From Alkalinema sp. FACHB-956 (lineage in GTDB: Bacteria > Cyanobacteriota > Cyanobacteriia > Leptolyngbyales > Leptolyngbyaceae), in contig NZ_JACJRC010000038.1 of the NCBI RefSeq assembly GCF_014697025.1, positions 1-41,053 of the forward strand: a stretch of 41,053 nt of DNA, read 5' to 3'. Below are positions 34,761 to 41,053 of this stretch, piece after piece. The notes below the pieces were generated by a model. That model was not told the DNA's origin, made no database searches, and saw only the letters and a program-made list of their open reading frames with translations. The first letter of the stretch is position 1, and each line of letters starts with the position of its first letter. Both the position numbers and the translations under genes were made by a program.

Positions 34761-37700
34761 ATGGAAATTCCTGGTTACTGTGATCTGAAATTTCGGTGTG
34801 AGGGCAGTCGCTGCACGATTTACTCTGCCTATCGATCGGATGGGTTGCCAGTCATTTTGAAGCATCTGCGAGATCCCTACCCCAGCCCTGCGGAAGTGGC
34901 TCGCTTTCGGCGGGAATATCAGATGACCCGCCAGTTCCAGCAAGCGGGAATCATTCACTGTTTAGATCTCATCGATCGTGGCAATCAGTTTGTCATGGTG
35001 CTCGAGGACTTCGGTGGACAGGATTTAGATCATTTTTTGACGATCGAGCCGCTGTTACCCATGGCTCAATGTTTGGAATTAATGCTGCGGCTGGCCCAAA
35101 GCTTGGGAGAGGTGCACCGGGCTTTGATCATCCACAAAGACATTAATCCCTCGAATATTGTTTGGAATCCCCAAACCGATACCTTAAAGCTAATTGACTT
35201 TGGCATTGCTAGCCAGCTCTCGCGGGAAACGCCCAGCCTGACCGATATCCGGGTACTGGAAGGCACCTTGGCCTACATTTCGCCAGAACAAACCGGACGT
35301 ATGAATCGATCGGTGGATTTTCGATCGGATTTGTATGCCTTAGGGGTCACGTTCTATCGGATTCTGACGGGGCAGTTACCCTTTCCCCTGGCGAATCCGC
35401 TGGAGATGATTCACGCCCACATTGCACGATCGCCGATGTCACCCCAGGCAGTGAGATCGGACATTCCGGCGATCGTGGCGCAGATCGTCCTGAAGTTGAT
35501 GGCTAAAAATGCCGATGACCGCTACCAAAGCCCCTACGGCTTAGTCCAGGATTTGCAGCGCTGTTATCAGGATTGGCAAACCCAAGGCCAAGTGACGCCG
35601 TTTGACTTGGGCCAAGCGGACTTTCCCGATCGCTTGATTCTGCCGCAAACCCTCTACGGTCGTGAACCGGATTTGCAGCAACTGATGACGGCCTTTGAGC
35701 GCTGTCGTCAAGGCTCGGTCGAACTGGTGTTGGTGGCGGGCTATTCCGGCATTGGCAAAACCTCCCTCGTCAACGAAATACACCGTCCCGTCACTGCGGC
35801 TCGGGGGGAATTTATCAAGGGCAAATATGACCAGTTCAACCGCAGCAAACCCTATGGCCCCTTGGCGGATGCCCTGACCCAATGGGTGCAGCGCTTGCTC
35901 ACCCGCAGAGATCGGGAGTTGGCCCAGTACCGTGAAACATTATTGGACGCAGTAGGCTCGAATGGACGGTTGTTGGTTGATGTGATTCCTGAATTTGCCC
36001 AAATTTTAGGAACCCCGCCCCCGCTGCCAGAGATATCCGACACAGATGTTGAAACGCGCTTGACCCTCCTGTTCCGGGGGCTGCTGCGGGCCATTGCGAC
36101 CGCAGACCATCCGATCGTCTTGTTTATCGATGATTTGCAATGGGCTGACCTCGCGTTTGTCCGCCTGCTCCAGCGGCTCGTGACTGACCCAGAAGCCGGT
36201 TATTTACTCCTCGTGGGGGCCTACCGTGACCATGAAGTGAGTGCAGCCCATCCCTTGATGCTGTCGTTGGAAGAAATTCGTCAGACGGGCAAAGCCTTTA
36301 CCCACCTGACCTTAACGCCCTTAAGCCAAGCCCACACCCACCAACTTATCCAGCAAACCCTGCGATTGTCAGAAGCGACGGCTGCACCGTTGGCCGATCT
36401 GTGTTTTCAGCGCACTCAAGGTAATCCCTTTTTTCTCAACCAATTGCTAGAAACGCTGTATACCCGTGAACTTCTCACCTTGGATCCCGCTCAAGGCTGC
36501 TGGGTTTGGGATTTACAGACAATTCAAGCCCAAGGCATGACCGATGATGTCATTTCCTTTTTAATTGACAAGATGGGCGATCTGCCGCCCACCACCGTGC
36601 AGGCGTTGCAACAAGCTTCGGTGGTGGGGAACCACTTTGATCTCGCTAGTTTGACCACGTTGCTGGGGGTGGCCCCTGGGTTTGTTGTGAGCCAGCTCCA
36701 ACCGGCTTTGCACCAAGGCTTAATTGTGCGCGTCAATGATAGCCTCGAACTGGAAACGGTCTATGACTTCGAGGTCGATCGATCCTACAATCCCCACTAT
36801 CGATTTCTGCACGATCGTGTCCAACAGGCAGCCTATTCCCTACTCCGTCGAGAAGAACGGGTGGAAGCGCACTATCATCTCGGTCTGCAACGTCTAGCCC
36901 AAGCCCAAGAACAGAGCGCAGCCCAACCGGACGCCCAATTGTTTGCGACGGTGACCCACCTGAATCAGGCTCAGGAGCGCTTATCGGCCTCCGATCGATT
37001 CACCCTGGCTCAACTCAATTTGCAGGCCGGGGTCAAAGCGAAACAAGCAGCAGCTTTCCAAGTAGCTTTAGAATTTTTGCTCACGGGGGTGAAGTTGCTG
37101 GAGGCCGATGCTTGGCAACAGCATTATGCCCTGGCCCACGGGCTCTATACCGAGGCTGCCATGGTCGCCTATCTCGCCAATGAGTTAGCCACCATGGAGC
37201 GTCTGCACCAACAGATTCTGGATCAAGTTCGGCAGCCCTTAGATGCGCTCTCGGTGCATGAGGGGGCAGTGGGTGCATTAATTGCGCAGAACCAGTTAAA
37301 CGCCGCGATCGACTACACCCTACGGGTGCTCCGGGAGGATTGGGGGGCGCAGATCCCCAGCCATCCCACTACGTTACAGGTGTTGGGGCAATTGCTACAG
37401 ACCCAGTGGGCTTTGCGGGGCACAACCACGGAGACGTTACTGAGCCTGCCAGAGATGACCCATGCGGCCACCTTAGCCATCATGCAACTCCAGCGGAATA
37501 TCGTGTCCCCCACCTACTATGCACGACCGAACTTACTGCCGCTGATTACCTTTAGCATTATTCGCGCCACCTTAACCCACGGAATTGCGCCGGAATCAGC
37601 CTATGCCTTTGCCTTAATGGGGGTGATCCAATGTAGCTTGGGCAATGAACTCAAAGGCTATGAAATGGGGAAGCTGGCCCTCCAGATCCGATCGCGCATT

Positions 37701-40532
37701 CAGGATCCCATCCTACGGAACCGTACAGCCCATGTTTTTAATTCCCATGTGCGCTTTTGGAAGGATCCCTATCGAGATGCAAAGGAGGGCCTGCGAGAAA
37801 CCTATAAACAGGGCTTAGACTATGGCGACGTAGAATTTGCGGCCTTTTCCGGGATGATGTCCTGCGCCATAGCCTTTTACCAAGGAGACCCGTTGGACAG
37901 GGTGAAGCAGGAAATGAATGCTTTTAGCGCTATTATTTCCGACCTGGGGCAGGGAACATCCCTCTATACCCACGAAATCCATCGCCAAGCAGTCTTTAAC
38001 CTCATGGGAGACTGCACCGATCCGAGTCGATTGGTTGGCCTCGCCTACAACGAAGAGGAAGCTGTACCGATCCATCAACAAGCCTCAGATCTCTCTAATT
38101 TATCCACTTACTGGTACACCAAAACGTTTCTGCATGTGATCTTGGGGGATTACGATTTAGCGGTTCAAGCCGCCAATACTAATCGCCAGTATTTAAATGG
38201 AGCCACAACAACCGTTTATGTCGCCAATTATTTTGCCTATGATATCCTGAGTCAGGCCCAGGTCTATGCCCAGTCCCCCGTTCCGGAGCAGCGCCAGTTA
38301 TGGCGACGGATGCAGCAGAATCGGCGGAAGTTGGCCCGTTGGGCGGCCATGGCTCCGATGAATTTGGGTCATCAGTTGGCCCTCGTCGATGCGGAATTAG
38401 CTCGGTTGCAAAAGCGGTTTGATCGCGCGATCGATTGCTATGAGCAGGCGATTGCCCTAGCCCGCCAAAATGGGTTTCTGCACCACGAAGCCTTGGCCTC
38501 GGAATTGGCGGGACGGTTCTATCTCAGCCGCAACTATGGCAAACTGGCCTTGGCCTATTTGCGGGATGCCCGTTATCTCTACCAACAATGGGGCGCGATC
38601 GCCAAAGTCCAACGGTTAGATGACGCCTATCCAGCCCTGCGCCAAGAGGATAGCGCGATCGGGCCAACGATCGGCACCCGACGGATTAGCCTAGACACCA
38701 CCACGGGAACCAGTAACCTGTCCCTTGATTTTGAATCGGTTATTCTTGCCAGTCAGGCAATTTCCAATGAAATCGTTTTGGAACAGCTTTTGCAAACGCT
38801 GATGAAAACGGTTCTAGCAACAGCAGGTGCACAAACTGGATTGTTGTTCCTAGAACAGGATGGCACTTGGCAAGTCGTGGCTGCCGATGGCGCAGAGGGC
38901 GTAGAGGCATTGACGTTGGCGGATGCAGACTTTTCTCCCGCAATCCTCAATTATGTGATTAAGTCCCGAGAAAGTGTTGTTCTGAATAATGCCACGCAGG
39001 AAGGACTTTTTACGGATGATCCCTATGTGGTGATGCATCATTCGCAATCCATTCTCTGTGCGCCATTGCTAAACCAAGGCCAACTGAATGGCATTTTGTA
39101 TCTAGAAAACAATCTGACCACCGGAGCCTTTACCCCGGAGCGGGTGGAAGTCCTCCAGATTCTGTCCAGTCAGGCTGCGATTTCCCTGCAAAATGCGCAA
39201 CTCTATGTGACCTTAGGCCAACAGAATCGGGCCTTGGAACAGGCTAAAAATCAATTGGCGGACTATTCTCGAACCCTAGAGCAAAAAGTTCAGGAACGCA
39301 CTCAAGAACTTTCCCAAACGCTGGAGGTGTTGAAGGCGACGCAGGCAGAATTGCGCTTTGAAAATGAATTACTCCGTAGTGCCGAAGCGCCCAATACCTA
39401 TTGCTATCAGGTGGGGGGCAGTTTGCCGATGGATGCACCGACCTATGTCGTCCGATCGGCCGATCGGTATCTGTACAAGGCTCTGCACCAAGGGCAATTT
39501 TGCTACATCCTCAATTCCCGCCAGATGGGAAAATCGAGTCTGATGGTTCGGATGTTGCGGCAACTGCAACAGGAAGGATACAGTTGCGTGGCCCTAGATT
39601 TGACCCTCATTGGCAGCGAAACCGTTACCCTTGAACAATGGTACAAAGGTTTGGTGGTGCAGCTTTGGCAGGGGTTTGATTTGCTGGGACGGGTGAATCT
39701 CAAGCAATGGTGGAACGATCGCTTAGATCTTTCGCCGGTGCAGCGACTGGGCCAGTTTTTGGAAGAGGTGCTGCTGACGGAGGTGGGAACCGACGAAATT
39801 CCGAATTCCCGCAATCTGGTGATTTTCTTAGACGAAATTGACAGTGTGCTGGGCCTTCCGTTTGCAGTGAATGACTTTTTTGGATTCATTCGGGCTTGCT
39901 ATAACCAACGGAGCCTTAACCCCATCTGGAATCGCCTCACCTTTACGCTGTTGGGCGTAGCAACGCCTTCTACCTTGATTACGGATATTCAGCGTACGCC
40001 TTTTAATATCGGGCAGGCCATTGTCCTAGAGGGCTTTAAAGAACACGAATCCCAGCCGCTGTTAAATGGTTTGATCGATCAGGTTAGTAATCCGCAAACG
40101 TTGCTGAAGGCATTGCTATTTTGGACGAATGGTCAACCCTTTTTGACCCAGAAATTATGTCAGGTGATCCGCAATGCCCAGGAGCCCATTCCCGCCAACC
40201 AGGAAGCGGAGTGGGTAGCTGACCTTGTGCAGGCTCGGTTCATCGATCGCTGGGAGTCTCAGGATGAGCCAGAACATTTACGCACGATTGCCGATCGCTT
40301 GCTCCACGGCCCTCTTCCCGCACCGAATCTGCTCAATTTGTATCGTCAAATTCTGGAGGCAGGCTCGATCGGGCTGTCGGATAGTCCAGAGACTGCGGAA
40401 TTGTTGTTATCGGGGATCGTCAACAAGCAGCAAGGGCAATTTCAGGTCAGTAATCGCATTTATGCCGCAGTGTTCAATTCTGCTTGGATTGAGGCCGCGC
40501 TGTCTGCGGTGACTTTGGCATCGCTCGGATGA
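34761..40532 (+). CDS. Ser/Thr kinase - AAA ATPase - GAF - AAA-like (AAA_35-type) multidomain protein
   Basis: A 1,923-residue soluble signalling protein. Domains: protein kinase (about 10-270; ATP Lys in PVILKHL, catalytic His125-Lys-Asp127 in HKDINPSN, Asp146 in DFG); AAA_16-type ATPase (about 300-560; Walker A GYSGIGKTS with Lys333, Walker B IVLFIDDLQWAD near 452); a long TPR-like helical region (about 700-1300); GAF (about 1325-1483); coiled coil (about 1490-1540); and an AAA-like NTPase (about 1543-1900; entry GGSLPMDAPTYVVRSADRYL, Walker A RQMGKSS with Lys1591, Walker B VIFLDEIDSV near 1690). Related cyanobacterial proteins usually end in HisKA-HATPase; here that is replaced. The DxKxxN Lys of the kinase is Asn, as I recall for this family. 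Its stop is joined directly to a transposon fragment. Confidence 0.93.
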   Translation: MEIPGYCDLKFRCEGSRCTIYSAYRSDGLPVILKHLRDPYPSPAEVARFRREYQMTRQFQQAGIIHCLDLIDRGNQFVMVLEDFGGQDLDHFLTIEPLLPMAQCLELMLRLAQSLGEVHRALIIHKDINPSNIVWNPQTDTLKLIDFGIASQLSRETPSLTDIRVLEGTLAYISPEQTGRMNRSVDFRSDLYALGVTFYRILTGQLPFPLANPLEMIHAHIARSPMSPQAVRSDIPAIVAQIVLKLMAKNADDRYQSPYGLVQDLQRCYQDWQTQGQVTPFDLGQADFPDRLILPQTLYGREPDLQQLMTAFERCRQGSVELVLVAGYSGIGKTSLVNEIHRPVTAARGEFIKGKYDQFNRSKPYGPLADALTQWVQRLLTRRDRELAQYRETLLDAVGSNGRLLVDVIPEFAQILGTPPPLPEISDTDVETRLTLLFRGLLRAIATADHPIVLFIDDLQWADLAFVRLLQRLVTDPEAGYLLLVGAYRDHEVSAAHPLMLSLEEIRQTGKAFTHLTLTPLSQAHTHQLIQQTLRLSEATAAPLADLCFQRTQGNPFFLNQLLETLYTRELLTLDPAQGCWVWDLQTIQAQGMTDDVISFLIDKMGDLPPTTVQALQQASVVGNHFDLASLTTLLGVAPGFVVSQLQPALHQGLIVRVNDSLELETVYDFEVDRSYNPHYRFLHDRVQQAAYSLLRREERVEAHYHLGLQRLAQAQEQSAAQPDAQLFATVTHLNQAQERLSASDRFTLAQLNLQAGVKAKQAAAFQVALEFLLTGVKLLEADAWQQHYALAHGLYTEAAMVAYLANELATMERLHQQILDQVRQPLDALSVHEGAVGALIAQNQLNAAIDYTLRVLREDWGAQIPSHPTTLQVLGQLLQTQWALRGTTTETLLSLPEMTHAATLAIMQLQRNIVSPTYYARPNLLPLITFSIIRATLTHGIAPESAYAFALMGVIQCSLGNELKGYEMGKLALQIRSRIQDPILRNRTAHVFNSHVRFWKDPYRDAKEGLRETYKQGLDYGDVEFAAFSGMMSCAIAFYQGDPLDRVKQEMNAFSAIISDLGQGTSLYTHEIHRQAVFNLMGDCTDPSRLVGLAYNEEEAVPIHQQASDLSNLSTYWYTKTFLHVILGDYDLAVQAANTNRQYLNGATTTVYVANYFAYDILSQAQVYAQSPVPEQRQLWRRMQQNRRKLARWAAMAPMNLGHQLALVDAELARLQKRFDRAIDCYEQAIALARQNGFLHHEALASELAGRFYLSRNYGKLALAYLRDARYLYQQWGAIAKVQRLDDAYPALRQEDSAIGPTIGTRRISLDTTTGTSNLSLDFESVILASQAISNEIVLEQLLQTLMKTVLATAGAQTGLLFLEQDGTWQVVAADGAEGVEALTLADADFSPAILNYVIKSRESVVLNNATQEGLFTDDPYVVMHHSQSILCAPLLNQGQLNGILYLENNLTTGAFTPERVEVLQILSSQAAISLQNAQLYVTLGQQNRALEQAKNQLADYSRTLEQKVQERTQELSQTLEVLKATQAELRFENELLRSAEAPNTYCYQVGGSLPMDAPTYVVRSADRYLYKALHQGQFCYILNSRQMGKSSLMVRMLRQLQQEGYSCVALDLTLIGSETVTLEQWYKGLVVQLWQGFDLLGRVNLKQWWNDRLDLSPVQRLGQFLEEVLLTEVGTDEIPNSRNLVIFLDEIDSVLGLPFAVNDFFGFIRACYNQRSLNPIWNRLTFTLLGVATPSTLITDIQRTPFNIGQAIVLEGFKEHESQPLLNGLIDQVSNPQTLLKALLFWTNGQPFLTQKLCQVIRNAQEPIPANQEAEWVADLVQARFIDRWESQDEPEHLRTIADRLLHGPLPAPNLLNLYRQILEAGSIGLSDSPETAELLLSGIVNKQQGQFQVSNRIYAAVFNSAWIEAALSAVTLASLG

Positions 40533-40551
40533 CACACAAAAGGGGTGTGCC

Positions 40552-40827
40552 GTGCGCTGGAAGATTGAGCAGTTTTACCGGGAAGTCAAGCAAACAACGG
40601 GCATTGAGGCCTGTCAGTGTCGTAAGCAACGGATTCAGCGCAATCATATTCAGCGCAATCATATTGCCTGTGCTTTGCTGGTGTGGACTCGGTTGAGACA
40701 GTTAGCAGAGGCAATGGGAACGATAGTTTACCAACTCAAGACACGGTTACTATCAAACTATTTGATTGAGCAATTGAAGTCACCTACCCTACCCATGCGA
40801 TTGAGCAGTGCCACTCCTCATATTTAG
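40552..40827 (+). pseudogene. Transposase C-terminal fragment
   Basis: 91 codons from a GTG at 40552, homologous only to the last part of a DDE transposase (WKIEQFYREVKQTTGIEA carries the region of the final catalytic Glu). The upstream two-thirds are absent, and the frame continues backward only a few codons to the junction with the kinase-AAA gene. A tandem duplication at 40633-40662 inserts five residues next to the conserved segment. Not functional. Confidence 0.8.
40633..40662. repeat. Perfect 15-bp tandem duplication in the transposase fragment
   Basis: ATTCAGCGCAATCAT occurs twice in tandem without any difference and encodes IQRNHIQRNH. Intact relatives have one copy, as I recall. Confidence 0.9.
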
Positions 40828-40931
40828 GGCTTTGCGTAAGTCCTGATCCTGACAAGATTCAATCGGCTTGAGAGCGGGTCTATGCTGAGATCATGAGCAA
40901 GTGCCAAACCAACGAAAGCAGAAAAGTACGG

Positions 40932-40953
40932 TGGACCCCAAAAACTGGACAGG
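40932..40953 (+). repeat. Left inverted-repeat end of an IS3-type element
   Basis: TGGACCCCAAAAACTGGACA is typical of IS3-group left ends and lies 42 bases before the transposase orfA start. The element continues beyond the window. The 87 bp between this end and the preceding transposon remnant show no gene. Confidence 0.7.
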
Positions 40954-40994
40954 TAGTTAAGCTCTGAAAACTCAAACTGTGATAGGAGTATTTC

Positions 40995-41053
40995 ATGGGC
41001 AATAAACGCAAACAATACAGCGCCGACTTCAAAGCCAAAGTAGCCTTAGCGGC
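40995..41053 (+). CDS. IS3-type transposase OrfA, 5' end only
   Basis: ATG at 40995 with TAGGAG six bases upstream; the 19 complete codons (MGNKRKQYSADFKAKVALA) are the start of the helix-turn-helix OrfA of IS3-family elements (HTH_Tnp_1 type). The gene runs off the window, so whether the element is intact cannot be seen. Confidence 0.85.
   Translation, partial: MGNKRKQYSADFKAKVALA

Larger units (their letters stand above)
40531..40844 (+). mobile_element. Truncated IS: transposase C-terminus plus right inverted repeat
   Basis: From the end of the big kinase gene the sequence reads, in another frame, DTQKGCAVRWKIEQFYREVK and continues to a stop at 40827. This is the C-terminal part of a cyanobacterial DDE transposase of the IS4/IS701-like sort (family from memory; QCRKQRIQRNHI is characteristic). 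TTTGCGTAAGTCCT at 40831-40844 is the matching terminal inverted repeat (AGGACTTACGCAAA in reverse). The left end and most of the transposase are missing, so it is a non-autonomous remnant. It carries a 15-bp tandem duplication encoding a doubled IQRNH. Confidence 0.8.

Noticed and set aside
40845-40931. Short coding remnant between the two transposon ends (reads ERVYAEIMSKCQTNESRKV)
   Set aside because: Too short and unrecognised; could be a transposase tail but cannot be supported.
21434-41053. Second copy of the tRNA-Val 3' end as the far attachment site
   Set aside because: Scanned for the T-loop and acceptor sequence; only short chance matches such as GGGCAGT near 21551, so no far att site can be claimed in this window.

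Overview
The window reads as chromosomal DNA of a cyanobacterium. The sequence is full of GCGATCGC/CGATCG-type HIP1 sites, and the recognisable genes are cyanobacterial types: SipA, a Trm1-type tRNA methyltransferase, cobalamin CobD, a BMC-domain protein, a CHAD protein, and very long PAS/GAF hybrid kinases and Ser/Thr kinase-AAA-GAF proteins. The large signalling proteins, pentapeptide repeats, Uma2 nuclease and lipoxygenases suggest a large-genome, probably filamentous or Leptolyngbya-like species. The genus cannot be fixed from this window.

Bases 1-21,100 look like ordinary core and signalling sequence. On the minus strand are a secreted small protein, a Uma2 nuclease, a two-gene unit (BMC-like protein then pentapeptide-repeat protein) and a CRP/FNR-type regulator. 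A 1-kb AT-rich spacer follows, then a probable leftward series: PAS protein, 1,969-residue hybrid histidine kinase, cobD, trm1. Rightward genes then encode a CHAD protein, a class-V aminotransferase, methionine aminopeptidase and SipA. SipA converges on a histidine-kinase-like gene whose ATP-binding boxes look degenerate. murJ follows.

At 21,362 lies tRNA-Val(CAC). Its 3' end is followed by a decayed tyrosine integrase and a decayed IS982-like transposase, the usual signature of an old integration site. From about 23.4 to 40.5 kb all genes run rightward and form an accessory block: a 577-residue protein of unknown family; a 1,154-residue protein with a beta-rich front half and amphipathic or hydrophobic helices behind it; a small AAA-like ATPase with a C-terminal helix-turn-helix; two tandem iron lipoxygenases; and a 1,923-residue Ser/Thr kinase-AAA-GAF protein that ends in the same kind of AAA-like domain instead of a histidine kinase. 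The block is closed by a truncated transposon fused to the end of that gene, and by the left end of an IS3-type element that runs off the window.

My best candidate for an undescribed system is this block. Two large novel proteins (possibly lipid- or membrane-active) sit beside two lipoxygenases and two proteins sharing an AAA-like NTPase module, all beside a tRNA integration scar. That they work together is inference from co-orientation and location only. The window also carries an unusual number of short (12-15 bp) tandem duplications, most of them inside coding regions, and a very strong G-quadruplex motif inside the hybrid kinase gene.
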